This document shows, in pieces, positions 40,995-50,161 of a stretch of DNA of 53,842 nucleotides. The notes beneath the pieces were generated by a model, which searched no databases, was not told the origin of the DNA, and saw nothing but the letters and a program-made list of their open reading frames with translations. Source of the stretch: Chloroflexota bacterium (GTDB taxonomy: Bacteria; Chloroflexota; Anaerolineae; Anaerolineales; Anaerolineaceae). Within the stretch, counting starts at the first letter, position 1. Each line of letters starts with the position of its first letter. The position numbers were made by a program, and so were the translations under genes. The stretch is taken from the NCBI GenBank assembly GCA_021372725.1, contig JAJFTV010000050.1:1-53842 (forward strand). The letters run 5' to 3'.

Positions 40995-42740
40995 GTGAAA
41001 AAATTTAAAATGTATCCTGTTCTGGTTGCGATACTGTTGATTTGCTTCATGTTCGCAGCCTGTACGCCTGCCGCAACAGAAGCACCAACAGAAGAAGCTC
41101 CTGCTGAAGTAGTTGCACCTACCGAGGCACCAGCCGAGGTGGTCGCCCCAACCGAGGTACCCCCCACTGAGGCGCCCGTGGTTGCAGCCTATGAAACCGT
41201 GAAATATGAAGCCCCGGATTGCGAATACGGTGGAAACATGAAATCAATGGAATCCATTGATCAATACACCGTCAAATTCGCATTCTGCAATCCGGACCCT
41301 GCCTTCATGGCCAAGGTCGCCGTCTTTGCTTTCCCCATCCTCGATTCTGATTACCTGGATGAGACCGGCGGGGATGCCGCAAAAATTAATGAAAATCCAA
41401 TTGGGACCGGCCCCTACGTCATGCAGGAGTGGGTACGCGGCGATCATATCACTTTTGTACCCAGCGAAACCTATTGGGGTGAAAAAGCCAAGAATGACAC
41501 CTTCATTTTGAAATGGGGCACTGAAGCTGCCGCCCGCCTGCTGGATCTCCAATCCGGAAACGTGGATGGTATCGTTAACGTAGCTACCGATGACTACCCA
41601 ACTGTAAAGGCTGATGAGACGATTGCACTGTACCCGCGCGTATTCAATAACTTCCTTTACTTGGGCTTGAACAACCTCAAAGAACCGTTCACCGACGAAA
41701 CAGTCCGCCAGGCATTTGCCATGGCCATTGACAAACAGCGTCTGGTCGACAATTTCTATCCCGAAGGCGCCAGTGCAGCCACACAGTTTGCTCCTCCTGG
41801 CGTGGTCCCCGGCCATAATCCCGATTACAGTTCTCCTGCCTACGATCCTGCCAAGGCCAAGGAAATGCTGGAATCGGTTGGTTTTGATTTCACCCAGACG
41901 ATCGAACTGTCCTACGCAGAACGTACCCGCCCGTACTTCCCGCAACCCACCAAGATTGCACAGGATATCCAGGCTCAGTTTGCCGAAATTGGCATCAATG
42001 TCACTCTCAGTCTTCAGGAATGGGCTGCTTACCTGCCCTACACTCGTGAGGGCAATGCCCAGATGTTCCTGCTCGGCTGGAGTGAGGATTACCCGGATGC
42101 AACCAACTGGTACGATGTGTACCTGATGGGCACAACCAAATCGACCGGCGATCCCTGGCCTGATATCATGGAAGAAGTCAAGATAGCAGCACGCCTTGGA
42201 GATCCCGCTGAACGCCAGGCACATTATGACATCGTGAACCAGTTGATTGATCAGCATGTACCCTACATTGTGCTGGCAAACGGTTCTACCGCAGACGCAT
42301 TCAGTAAAGATGTACAAAATGTGATCGTTGGACCCTACAACGAAAACTATCAGGAAATGTCGACGCCTGACGGCATCCTGGTTTATTCACAGGATGGCGA
42401 GCCTGTTTCGCTGGACTGCGCAGATGAAACCGACGGTTCTTCGTTTACGGCCTGTATGCAATTGTTCGACACCCTGTTTGAATTCACCTGGGGTACTTCA
42501 ACATTGCAGCCCGCTCTGGCTGAAGACTGTGTGCCCAATGCGGATGCCACAGAATATACCTGCCACCTTCGCCAGGGTGTTGTCTTTTCCAACGGTGCCG
42601 CCTTCGATGCAAACGATGTGATCGCCAGTTTCTATCGCACCTGGGATTACACCGCTCCCAACCGTTTAGGCAATACCGGTTCCTATTCATATTGGAAGGA
42701 TTTCTTCGGCCCGAAGGTTTTGAACCAGCCAGCCGAATAA
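40995..42740 (+). CDS. Circularly permuted family-5 solute-binding lipoprotein (peptide-type)
   Basis: This 581-residue lipoprotein begins with a GTG after AAGGAG; lipobox FAAC puts the anchor at C23, followed by an A/P/T/E/V linker to about residue 57. After that the family order is changed. Residues about 75-460 correspond to the middle and end of SBP_bac_5 proteins (SIDQYTVKFAFCNPDPAF, NPIGTGPYVMQEWVRGD, VRQAFAMAIDKQRLVDN, FLLGWSEDYPDATNW). Residues 461-581 correspond to the normal N-terminus (GEPVSLDCADETDGSSF, FDTLFEF, TYTCHLRQG-like TEYTCHLRQGVVFSNGAAF, then ANDVIASFYRTWD). The frame is intact. Family members bind peptides, nickel or other solutes. Two permease genes follow. Confidence 0.88.
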   Translation: MKKFKMYPVLVAILLICFMFAACTPAATEAPTEEAPAEVVAPTEAPAEVVAPTEVPPTEAPVVAAYETVKYEAPDCEYGGNMKSMESIDQYTVKFAFCNPDPAFMAKVAVFAFPILDSDYLDETGGDAAKINENPIGTGPYVMQEWVRGDHITFVPSETYWGEKAKNDTFILKWGTEAAARLLDLQSGNVDGIVNVATDDYPTVKADETIALYPRVFNNFLYLGLNNLKEPFTDETVRQAFAMAIDKQRLVDNFYPEGASAATQFAPPGVVPGHNPDYSSPAYDPAKAKEMLESVGFDFTQTIELSYAERTRPYFPQPTKIAQDIQAQFAEIGINVTLSLQEWAAYLPYTREGNAQMFLLGWSEDYPDATNWYDVYLMGTTKSTGDPWPDIMEEVKIAARLGDPAERQAHYDIVNQLIDQHVPYIVLANGSTADAFSKDVQNVIVGPYNENYQEMSTPDGILVYSQDGEPVSLDCADETDGSSFTACMQLFDTLFEFTWGTSTLQPALAEDCVPNADATEYTCHLRQGVVFSNGAAFDANDVIASFYRTWDYTAPNRLGNTGSYSYWKDFFGPKVLNQPAE

Positions 42741-42872
42741 TCCAGTAACTATCGAATAACTCTGATGCAGGATGGGGAGATTTCTCATCCTGCTTCACTT
42801 ATTCAACATATCGGACAGGGATGTGCATGACCCCTTTCCTTATTCCACTTTTCAATTCGTCCGGAGAATAGA

Positions 42873-43949
42873 ATGCTCCAATATATCATCCGTCGTTTAT
42901 TATTGCTTTTCCCTATATTATTAGGAATACTTCTGGTTACTTTCGCCATTACCCGTATGATCCCTGGGGATCCTTGCGATGTCATGCTCGGCGAAAAGGC
43001 CACCCAGGCAAAATGCGATGACTTCAAAATGCGGTATGGCCTGGATAAAAGCATACCCGAACAATTTGTCAAATATATTCTGAAGGTGGCCCAGGGGGAT
43101 TTTGGATATACAATCCGCGACCGCCGACTGGTGATCGATGTCATTGCAGAACGTCTGCCGATGACCATGGAGCTCACTTTTTTTGCCATGATATTCGCAT
43201 CTTTCTTTGGCATACTGCTTGGCCTGATATCCGCATTGAAAAGAAACACCATTTGGGATACTGCCACCATGATCTTCGCGAATATTGGCGTTTCCATGCC
43301 GGTATTTTGGCTGGGCCTTTTACTGGCATATTTCTTTGCTCTTATTCTAAAAGATACACCTTTTTACATTCCGCCTTCAGGCAGGTTGTCACCTGGAATA
43401 TCACTCATCCCCCTCTCAAAAACCTGGGGTTTGCAGGATCTTACCGGCCTGCCAAAATTTTTACTGGACTTGATTTCCAATTCGGCAATATTAAACGGGC
43501 TTCTGACAAAAAATTGGGTACTGGTCAAAGATGCACTCTGGCATCTCATATTACCTTCCCTGGCGGTCGGCACCATCTCAATGGCCACCATTGCCCGCAT
43601 GACCCGCTCAAGCCTGCTCGATGTATTGGGTCAGGATTACATCCGGGCCGCCCGGGCCAAGGGGTTGGTCGAGAATCGGGTCATTTTCCAGCACGCCTTG
43701 AGAAATGCCATGATACCCATCATAACCGTCATCGGCCTGCAAACCGGTGGACTGCTTTCCGGTGCAGTCTTAACGGAAACCATTTTTTCACTACCCGGGC
43801 TGGGTTCCAAAATGGTACAGGGGATTCAATCGAGAGACTACCCCGTTGTTCAAGGCTTCTCGGTGGTCGTCGCAATTATTTATGTAATGACCAATCTTAT
43901 CGTCGATGTCTCTTATGCTTATCTCGATCCCAGGATCCGACTGGAGTGA
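42873..43949 (+). CDS. ABC importer permease, DppB/OppB type
   Basis: A 358-residue membrane protein: MLQYIIRRLLLLFPILLG start, GDPCDVMLG, FGYTIRDRR, several membrane segments and the ATPase-contact loop DYIRAARAKGLVENRVIF with the EAA motif (RAARAKG). It has a longer periplasmic insertion than average (about 165-235). It pairs with the DppC-type permease three bases downstream to form the channel, fed by the permuted binding protein. It starts 132 bases after the binding-protein stop. No ATPase gene follows, so the complex must use ATPases encoded elsewhere. Confidence 0.92.
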   Translation: MLQYIIRRLLLLFPILLGILLVTFAITRMIPGDPCDVMLGEKATQAKCDDFKMRYGLDKSIPEQFVKYILKVAQGDFGYTIRDRRLVIDVIAERLPMTMELTFFAMIFASFFGILLGLISALKRNTIWDTATMIFANIGVSMPVFWLGLLLAYFFALILKDTPFYIPPSGRLSPGISLIPLSKTWGLQDLTGLPKFLLDLISNSAILNGLLTKNWVLVKDALWHLILPSLAVGTISMATIARMTRSSLLDVLGQDYIRAARAKGLVENRVIFQHALRNAMIPIITVIGLQTGGLLSGAVLTETIFSLPGLGSKMVQGIQSRDYPVVQGFSVVVAIIYVMTNLIVDVSYAYLDPRIRLE

Positions 43950-43952
43950 CAA

Positions 43953-44891
43953 ATGACCAGCGCTAATACAACCATTCAAAAAACCAGCTTATCGAAAGTT
44001 AAACAACGAACTCCAACCCAGGACACCATCCATCGTTTATTCAGACATCGATCAGCCCAACTGGGTATGTTCATTCTTGGATCGATGATCCTGATCGCCA
44101 TCTTTGCCGAGCAAATCGCCCCCTATGATCCGCTGGTGCCGTTGGATAATGTCATCCGGCGAGATACTCCCTGCATCCACCTTTTTGGTTGCCCAAAGGA
44201 AAAATCAGAGCATATCATGGGGATCGACGGCAACAATCGCGACTTGTTTTCCCGTATCATATTTGGTTCGCGGCTTTCGCTGCAGATAGGTATAACCACC
44301 ATTTCCATTGCGATTGTTGTGGGAGGATTACTGGGTGCCATTGCGGGTTTTCTGGGCGGATGGGTGGACGATTTAATCATGCGCTCTCTGGATATCCTGA
44401 TGGCCTTTCCCAGCCTACTGCTGGCGATTGCCATTGTGGCGGTTCTTGGGCCGGGATTGAAAAATGCCCTGTACGCAATTGCCATCGTTTCCATACCGGT
44501 TTATGCCCGCGTACTGCGCGCCGGGGTGGTCTCCATTAAGGGGTTGGACTACGTCACAGCGTCGCGCGCATTGGGCGCTTCAACGATCAGGCTCCTTTTT
44601 ACCCGCATTCTGCCCAACGCTCTCACCCCGCTAATTGTGCAAGGAACGCTTGGAATTGCTTCTGCAATCCTTTCAGCAGCAGCCCTCAGTTTTCTTGGTT
44701 TGGGAGCAGAATTTCCAAAGCCCGAATGGGGGCTCATGTTGGGTGAAGAACGAAACAGCGTTTTCAATGCCCCACATTTGGTCTTCTTCCCAGGCTTGGC
44801 CATCATGCTGACCGTGCTTTCCTTCAACTTAACGGGCGACGGTTTGCGGGATGTGCTGGATCCAAGATTGCGGGACGCCATGGGAAACTAA
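43953..44891 (+). CDS. ABC importer permease, DppC/OppC type
   Basis: A 312-residue permease with an N-terminal cytoplasmic segment, first helix AQLGMFILGSMILIAIF, IMGIDGNNRDLFSRIIFGSR (the DppC GTDxxGRD-like box), and the EAA loop LDYVTASRALGASTIRLLF. The family ending is complete: PEWGLMLGEERN and LTGDGLRDVLDPRLR. It begins three bases after the first permease gene. Normally dppD and dppF ATPase genes come next, but only about 290 bases of empty DNA and then ino1 follow. Confidence 0.92.
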   Translation: MTSANTTIQKTSLSKVKQRTPTQDTIHRLFRHRSAQLGMFILGSMILIAIFAEQIAPYDPLVPLDNVIRRDTPCIHLFGCPKEKSEHIMGIDGNNRDLFSRIIFGSRLSLQIGITTISIAIVVGGLLGAIAGFLGGWVDDLIMRSLDILMAFPSLLLAIAIVAVLGPGLKNALYAIAIVSIPVYARVLRAGVVSIKGLDYVTASRALGASTIRLLFTRILPNALTPLIVQGTLGIASAILSAAALSFLGLGAEFPKPEWGLMLGEERNSVFNAPHLVFFPGLAIMLTVLSFNLTGDGLRDVLDPRLRDAMGN

Positions 44892-45177
44892 TTTTTCACC
44901 TTCCACTGTCAAAAAGGTTAGTCAAAAGGAACTGTCTCCCAGGAAACTTAAAATTGGATATGCAGGAACACGGCGGGCAGATAGGTGTCTATCCAATGCC
45001 GGTCTTGTCTGTTTGGATGTGGTTCCGAGTGCACCCATACTCAAGTTTCTTCCCGATAGAAGAGCGCCTTGGCATGTTGGGATAAATCAAAAGTAAAATT
45101 CGCGTTTATGACAGCCCCATGATTCTCCTGATTCTTTACAATTTACCAGAAATAAAACAAACGCATGTATAATTATT
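44892..45177. other. Gene-free stretch between the importer and ino1
   Basis: A plus-strand frame through 44851-45096 shows no family likeness and no ribosome-binding site. There is no trace of ATPase motifs in any frame I read. A -10 element lies near the right end. Confidence 0.55.
45168..45173 (+). promoter_or_regulatory. -10 element for ino1
   Basis: TATAAT placed so that transcription would start at about 45180, the base of the large hairpin. A weak TTACCA lies 19 bases upstream of it. Confidence 0.5.
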
Positions 45178-45227
45178 AATCTGCGCTGCAACCGCTTGGC
45201 GGTTGCCAGGCGGTTGCAGCGCAGATT
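45178..45227 (+). repeat. Large hairpin at the predicted 5' end of the ino1 mRNA
   Basis: Eighteen perfect pairs (45178-45195 with 45210-45227), then one G-T pair and four more pairs, closing on a four-base loop: a stem of about 23 bp. It lies before the ribosome-binding site (GGAG at 45239), so it would cap the 5' end without covering it. Likely a stabilising or regulatory RNA structure. Confidence 0.75.
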
Positions 45228-45251
45228 TATGAAAATGTGGAGAGTCTTGAT

Positions 45252-46352
45252 ATGACAGAAAATCGAAAAGTGCGAGTGGCGATCATCGGTGTTGGAAACT
45301 GTGCTTCCTCTTTGGTTCAAGGTGTCCAATTTTACCGAAATGCAAAAGATGATGAGACTGTTCCAGGCCTCATGCATGTCAACTTAGGCGGGTACCGTAT
45401 CAGCGATATTGAATTCACAGCAGCCTTCGATGTTGTGGATACAAAGGTGGGGCTGGATCTTTCAGAGGCCATTTTTGCGTATCCCAACAACACCTATAAA
45501 TTCAGCGATGTTCCTAAATTGAACGTGCCGGTTTCACGGGGAATGACGCATGATGGCCTGGGGAAATATCTGTCGCAAGTCGTCAAAAAAGCCCCCGGTC
45601 CTACGGCAGATATTGTCGGGATTCTGAAGAGCACAAAAACAGATGTGGTCGTCAGTTACCTGCCGGTTGGTTCGGAGATGGCGACCAAATGGTACGTCGA
45701 GCAAATACTCGATGCGGGCTGCGGGTTTGTGAATGCCATTCCGGTCTTTATTTCCAGTTCTGATTATTGGGCAGGTCGTTTCCGTGAACGGGGTCTTCCC
45801 ATCATCGGGGATGACATCAAAAGCCAGGTGGGTGCAACCATAGTTCACCGGGTTTTAACCAGCCTGTTTGTCGATCGCGGCGTTAAACTTGACCATACAT
45901 ACCAGTTGAACTTCGGCGGGAATACCGATTTTCTGAACATGCTGGAACGTGAACGTCTTGAATCCAAAAAAATCTCCAAAACCGGTGCGGTGACCAGCAT
46001 GCTTCCTTATACTCTCCCACCTGAGGATATTCACGTTGGCCCCAGTGATTATGTTCCCTGGCTGACCGATCGGAAATTCTGCTACATCCGCATGGAAGGC
46101 ACAACCTTTGGCAATGTTCCGCTTAACATCGAAGCCAAAATGGAAGTCTGGGATTCACCCAATTCCGCCGGCGTGGTCATCGATGCCGTTCGCTGCGCCA
46201 AAATTGCCCTTGACAGGGGTATTTCCGGCCCGGTTTATGAGGCAGCCGCTTATTTTATGAAGACTCCCCCCAAACAATACAAGGACGATCTTGCCCACGA
46301 AATGGTGGAAGCCTTTATCAAGGGAGAAGCAAAACCCGATTCGGAAAAGTAG
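45252..46352 (+). CDS. ino1: Inositol-3-phosphate synthase
   Basis: A 366-residue enzyme of the prokaryotic Ino1 type: [18 protein letters not shown] binds NAD, then [52 protein letters not shown] and [12 protein letters not shown]. It turns glucose-6-phosphate into inositol-3-phosphate for inositol lipids or solutes. The ATG at 45252 has GGAG nine bases upstream; a GTG at 45237 is less likely. It opens a three-gene unit with the deacetylase-like lipoprotein (three bases later) and the HIT protein. A thermophile could use the product for di-inositol phosphate, but no such gene is here. Confidence 0.94.
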   Translation: MTENRKVRVAIIGVGNCASSLVQGVQFYRNAKDDETVPGLMHVNLGGYRISDIEFTAAFDVVDTKVGLDLSEAIFAYPNNTYKFSDVPKLNVPVSRGMTHDGLGKYLSQVVKKAPGPTADIVGILKSTKTDVVVSYLPVGSEMATKWYVEQILDAGCGFVNAIPVFISSSDYWAGRFRERGLPIIGDDIKSQVGATIVHRVLTSLFVDRGVKLDHTYQLNFGGNTDFLNMLERERLESKKISKTGAVTSMLPYTLPPEDIHVGPSDYVPWLTDRKFCYIRMEGTTFGNVPLNIEAKMEVWDSPNSAGVVIDAVRCAKIALDRGISGPVYEAAAYFMKTPPKQYKDDLAHEMVEAFIKGEAKPDSEK

Positions 46353-46355
46353 GGC

Positions 46356-47690
46356 ATGCAAATTGCTGTAAACCGGACGTCCCATACGCTGTTCCATTCG
46401 TCAACTGTTGCGTTGGCTTTGATATTTGTGTCCATACTGTTGCTTACCGGATGTTCTACACCGGCAAGCAGAACGCCCGACATGACCCAGGTTTTCGAGC
46501 AGGCCATGCTGACTGCCACTTATGCCATCGTTGAGCCGTCTGCCAACCCCACTCCTCTGAATTCCCCAACGCCGCAGGTCAGTCTTACACCCGAACCCAC
46601 CGTTATCCCCAGCCCCACCCGTTACTCCGGGCCGGCCCCCACATTACAAGCTTCCTTTATAACCGATTTACTTCCTGCGGGAGGTGAACCTGTCAGCTAT
46701 ATCGAAGACACCTGTGAGTATCTCAAAGCCAGGCTGGATCCCAACAACAGCTCGCCAGGGACGGTTGTGATGCCAGTGATGTTTCATGGCATCGCCGAGG
46801 ATGGCACAACCATCACCGATAACATGAATGTAACTCACAGCGATATGGTAACGTTTGTCGAACATGCCCATGAATTGGGCTTTGAAACGGTCACCACTGA
46901 GGAATTAGTTGGATTTCTGGAAGAAAATGCACCCATCCCGGCCCGTTCACTGTACATTGTCCTGGATGACCGCCGCCCGGGAGGGGTTCGTGAACATTTC
47001 ATGCACTACCTGAAGGAATATGATTGGACGCTCACCCTGGCCTGGTTGATCGGCGATACCGATACCCGGGCTGCCTCCCCGCTAGGTTGCTGCCCGGATG
47101 AGCCCTACACTACCCTCTGGGAACAGATGGAGGCCTACAATGCCACCGGATACCTGGATGTCCAGTCGCATGGTAATATCCATAACATCAATATCACCGA
47201 AGCCTCAACGGATGAATATATCCTCTCAGAGCTTAACGTATCCCGCACTGTAATCCGGGAACATTTTTATTGCAAGGATTATTCCACCGGTCTGCCAATC
47301 GAAAACTGCCAAACCGACCAGCCTCTGGCGTTTATCTGGCCGGGAGGAAGTTTCACCCCCCGTTCGGTGCAGTTGGCCCGTGAAAACGGCTACCGTCTCG
47401 GCTTTACCGTCAACCCTCGCGGGCCCATCATGTACAACTGGATACCCCAGGCCCAGGAGAACAACCCTGCCACACCCAGTTGGATTGCCGAAGGGCCGGC
47501 CGGAGATCCGCTCATGACGCTGCCACGCTACTGGAGCTACGATGCAGCTTATCACCTCGATGAAGTTGCAAATATAGGTGAACAGGCTGCCAAATATGCC
47601 AAAACCCACCGGCAGGAAGAGTTGAATTATTATTCTTACTACTGCCAGGATATTACAGGAGAAATCCCGTCCCTAAACCTTGAAAATTAG
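46356..47690 (+). CDS. Polysaccharide-deacetylase-like lipoprotein
   Basis: The 444-residue lipoprotein has lipobox LTGC (C33), a T/P-rich linker to about residue 95, and a NodB-like domain: VVMPVMFHGIAEDG, SLYIVLDDRRPGG in place of TFDDG, VQSHGNIHN as the HxxxH metal pair, and FIWPGGSFTP as motif 3. PgaB-like and similar proteins remove acetyl groups from extracellular glycans. The first motif has the aspartate pair but lacks the usual glycine context, so activity is likely but not certain. It starts three bases after ino1. Confidence 0.82.
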   Translation: MQIAVNRTSHTLFHSSTVALALIFVSILLLTGCSTPASRTPDMTQVFEQAMLTATYAIVEPSANPTPLNSPTPQVSLTPEPTVIPSPTRYSGPAPTLQASFITDLLPAGGEPVSYIEDTCEYLKARLDPNNSSPGTVVMPVMFHGIAEDGTTITDNMNVTHSDMVTFVEHAHELGFETVTTEELVGFLEENAPIPARSLYIVLDDRRPGGVREHFMHYLKEYDWTLTLAWLIGDTDTRAASPLGCCPDEPYTTLWEQMEAYNATGYLDVQSHGNIHNINITEASTDEYILSELNVSRTVIREHFYCKDYSTGLPIENCQTDQPLAFIWPGGSFTPRSVQLARENGYRLGFTVNPRGPIMYNWIPQAQENNPATPSWIAEGPAGDPLMTLPRYWSYDAAYHLDEVANIGEQAAKYAKTHRQEELNYYSYYCQDITGEIPSLNLEN

Positions 47691-47701
47691 AAATACCTGC
47701 C

Positions 47702-48067
47702 ATGCAAAACGAAAATCTTCAACAATCCCATGAACAATGTCCTTTTTGCAGGATTATTCATGGAGAAAGCCCCGCCGAAATGATTTACCGGGATGATTAC
47801 TGTCTGGCTTTCAAGGATATTCATCCCAAAGCAGAAGTTCATATTCTGATCATCCCCCTGAAACATATCCCTTCGGTAAACGAGGTAAATGAAGAGGACA
47901 AGGAAATCATCGGGCACCTGGTATGGGCAGCAGCAAAGATCGTGACCGAGATAGGCGCAGACCGTAATGGTTACCGTCTTGTCATCAATACAGGGGAAAG
48001 AGCCGGACAAACCGTGTTCCATCTACATATACATTTACTGTCAGGCAGACTTCTGACTGGTTATTAG
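47702..48067 (+). CDS. HIT-family nucleotide hydrolase (HinT-like)
   Basis: A 121-residue protein with CPFCRIIHGESPAEMIY, AFKDIHPKAEVHILIIP and the histidine triad HLHIHLL near the C-terminus. HinT-type enzymes hydrolyse adenosine phosphoramidates and act in the cytoplasm as dimers. The CxxC at the start may bind zinc, as in several bacterial HIT proteins. It lies 11 bases after the deacetylase-like gene and ends the ino1 unit; the M23 remnant follows. Confidence 0.93.
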   Translation: MQNENLQQSHEQCPFCRIIHGESPAEMIYRDDYCLAFKDIHPKAEVHILIIPLKHIPSVNEVNEEDKEIIGHLVWAAAKIVTEIGADRNGYRLVINTGERAGQTVFHLHIHLLSGRLLTGY

Positions 48068-48141
48068 CTTTATCATGATAAAACTCAGCCCACACGTTCC
48101 GCCTTTTGACTGTGTTGGCGCCCTCCTGGTCGCCTTATTAA

Positions 48142-48387
48142 ATTGAAACCCGCGATCGGGTGGAGAAAGGTGTATTCCTGCAGGTGGGCAACCGGATCGG
48201 CCATCCCCCGTGTGAAGGTGCTTATTCAACGGGTACCCACGTGTATATTGCCCGGCGGTATAATGGTGAGTGGATTTCTGCAAACGGATCAATCCCCTTT
48301 ATCCTTGACGGCTGAACCTCATTTGGCACGGGAATTGCATACAATGGATATTTAACCAAAAATGGAAACACGGTCACCGCGCTCGCC
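48142..48387 (+). pseudogene. 3' remnant of a third M23 peptidase copy
   Basis: Read in one frame, this piece gives RVEKGVFLQVGNRIGHPP, STGTHVYIARRYNGEWIS and, after an in-frame TGA at 48313, GTGIAYNGYLTKNGNTVT. It matches the ends of the two M23 proteins just downstream (GDRIGHPSC, STGTHLHIARKYNGEW). The TGA replaces the tryptophan codon found in both copies, and the metal histidine pair is HVY instead of HLH. No 5' part remains; the 3' end runs into the start of the next gene. Confidence 0.85.
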
Positions 48388-50083
48388 GGCAACAGTCCTG
48401 AAAACCAGATCCAACGTTAGCAGACTGGCTGCCATCCTCCTCCTTTGCATCCTGTCCTTTCAGGCAGCATCCTGCGCGCACATTGACTTCATTTACCCCA
48501 GTGAAGAGACCGCTACGGCTGTTGCCAAAATGCAGGCTCTCACGCCTGCCAATGGCTCTGACCTGGAAGTCAAGTATTTGGATGTCCAGCCCAGTCCGAC
48601 TGCGACATTCCCCGCCACCTTCACATCCACTGTAACGACTGAACCTGCTTCTCCCACTCCATCATTGACCACAATGGCCACAGCCATACAGGCAACGGAA
48701 ACATCGATTCCAACTTTCCCGAGCACAGCCACAGACAACGCCAATCCAGCGTCCAATCCCCTGTCGATCATTGCTCCGCCCATCCTGTATTACACCCAGG
48801 CCGGTGACACGCTGGAATCCCTGTGCAGCCGGTTTGGTATTGAAGCGGACCAGATCTCCTCATCAGATATGGATGAAATTCCATCTCATACCTTGTTGCA
48901 ATCCAGCAAACTGCTGGTGATACCCAACGTACTGGGTGAAACCAGCCGCAGCGACAAACTGTTCCCCGATTCCGAAATCATCTATTCTCCTTCGGCAATT
49001 GGTTTTGATGCGGGGGAGTACGTTAAAAACGCCAATGGATACCTGGCGCAGTTTAAGGAATGGCGCACCGACGGCTGGTATAACGGCGGAGAAGTTATTC
49101 AACGGGTGGCTTATGAGAACTCGGTTAACCCGCGCCTGCTTCTGGCCGTTGTGGAATATCAAAGCCACTGGATTTTCGATTTCCCGCCCGATGATGCGGA
49201 TACATCCTATCCCCTTGGCTATGAAAATTCTGAATATAAAGACCTCTACAAGCAGCTTACCTGGGCCATCATGGAAGTAGGTATCGGCTATTACGGTTGG
49301 CGATCCGGGGATATCACCGAGCTGACCTTCCCGGATGAAACCACCCTGCGTCTGGCTCCCGAGCTGAATGCCGGAACCGTGGCCGTGATGTATCTGTTTT
49401 CCAAACTATACAACCAGGAAAAGTGGGAAAATGTATTGTATGGGGATAACAATTTTTTTAGTCTGTACAATACAATGTTCGATGATGCCTGGATGCGCGC
49501 CCAAACCGTGGAACCATTCTTTCCCACTGATCTTGAACAGCCTGAGCTGACTCTGCCCTTCGAAGTGGGCAAGACCTGGACCCTGACCAGCGGGCCACAT
49601 GCAGTATGGGGCCCTGAAGGCGTACTGGGTGCACTGGATTTTGCCCCTCCGTCCATCGCGTCGGGCTGTCTGGCTTCAGATGAATGGGTTACCGCGGTGG
49701 CATCGGGTGTGGTCACCCGTGCCTATAACGGCGCCGTCGTGGTCGATCTGGACGGTGACGGATACGAACAAACCGGTTGGTCGATTTTTTATATGCACAT
49801 TTGCCATGAGGGGCGCGTTGAGGTGGGAGACTGGGTGGACGTAGGGGATCGTATCGGGCACCCGTCCTGTGAAGGCGGCGTTTCCACCGGCACCCACCTG
49901 CACATCGCACGGAAATACAACGGCGAGTGGATCCCTGCCGATGGGCCGTTGCCCTTCAACCTGGGTGGTTGGATAGCCCATGAAGGCGAAGCAGCCTACC
50001 TGGGCACCCTGACCAGGGGAGATCAAACCATCACCTCCGATGTGAATAGTTCCCATATCAGCAAAGTTACGCGCGAGAAATAA
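48362..50083 (+). CDS. LysM/M23 metallopeptidase-like lipoprotein (copy 1)
   Basis: A 573-residue lipoprotein: lipobox QAASC (C38), a T/P/S linker, LysM (YTQAGDTLESLCSRFGI, about 142-188), a middle domain of about 200 residues unique to this pair, then an M23/LytM domain with GPHAVWG and LGALDFAPP (metal H and D), FYMHICHEGRVEVGD and GTHLHIARKYNGEW (HxH). M23 enzymes cut peptidoglycan peptides; metal ligands are all present. It would act on the wall from the outer membrane face. It starts within the remnant of an earlier copy and is followed by a paralog 77 bases on. Confidence 0.9.
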   Translation: METRSPRSPATVLKTRSNVSRLAAILLLCILSFQAASCAHIDFIYPSEETATAVAKMQALTPANGSDLEVKYLDVQPSPTATFPATFTSTVTTEPASPTPSLTTMATAIQATETSIPTFPSTATDNANPASNPLSIIAPPILYYTQAGDTLESLCSRFGIEADQISSSDMDEIPSHTLLQSSKLLVIPNVLGETSRSDKLFPDSEIIYSPSAIGFDAGEYVKNANGYLAQFKEWRTDGWYNGGEVIQRVAYENSVNPRLLLAVVEYQSHWIFDFPPDDADTSYPLGYENSEYKDLYKQLTWAIMEVGIGYYGWRSGDITELTFPDETTLRLAPELNAGTVAVMYLFSKLYNQEKWENVLYGDNNFFSLYNTMFDDAWMRAQTVEPFFPTDLEQPELTLPFEVGKTWTLTSGPHAVWGPEGVLGALDFAPPSIASGCLASDEWVTAVASGVVTRAYNGAVVVDLDGDGYEQTGWSIFYMHICHEGRVEVGDWVDVGDRIGHPSCEGGVSTGTHLHIARKYNGEWIPADGPLPFNLGGWIAHEGEAAYLGTLTRGDQTITSDVNSSHISKVTREK

Positions 50084-50152
50084 TCGAATAGGCTTCTGTG
50101 AAAGCGTAGATGTGAGCGTATCGTCATTTCGTCCTTTACAGACCCTGTCCAA

Positions 50153-50161
50153 TGATATAAT
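50153..50161 (+). promoter_or_regulatory. Extended -10 before or within the second M23 start
   Basis: TGATATAAT is an extended -10; TTTACA lies 15 bases upstream. The ATG at 50160 overlaps it, so a transcript from here would begin near 50168 and need a later start codon, such as TTG at 50196. Confidence 0.45.

Noticed and set aside
40995..42740. Frameshifted or chimeric assembly of two binding-protein genes
   Set aside because: A single uninterrupted frame with one signal peptide covers each family segment once, which a misassembly would not be expected to give.
44851..45096. Plus-strand frame after the DppC-type permease that might be an ATPase remnant
   Set aside because: No Walker or signature motif is visible in any frame; most likely chance.
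48041..48292. Minus-strand frame opposite the HIT gene end
   Set aside because: The plus strand of the same DNA encodes a clear M23 remnant, which explains the open frame.
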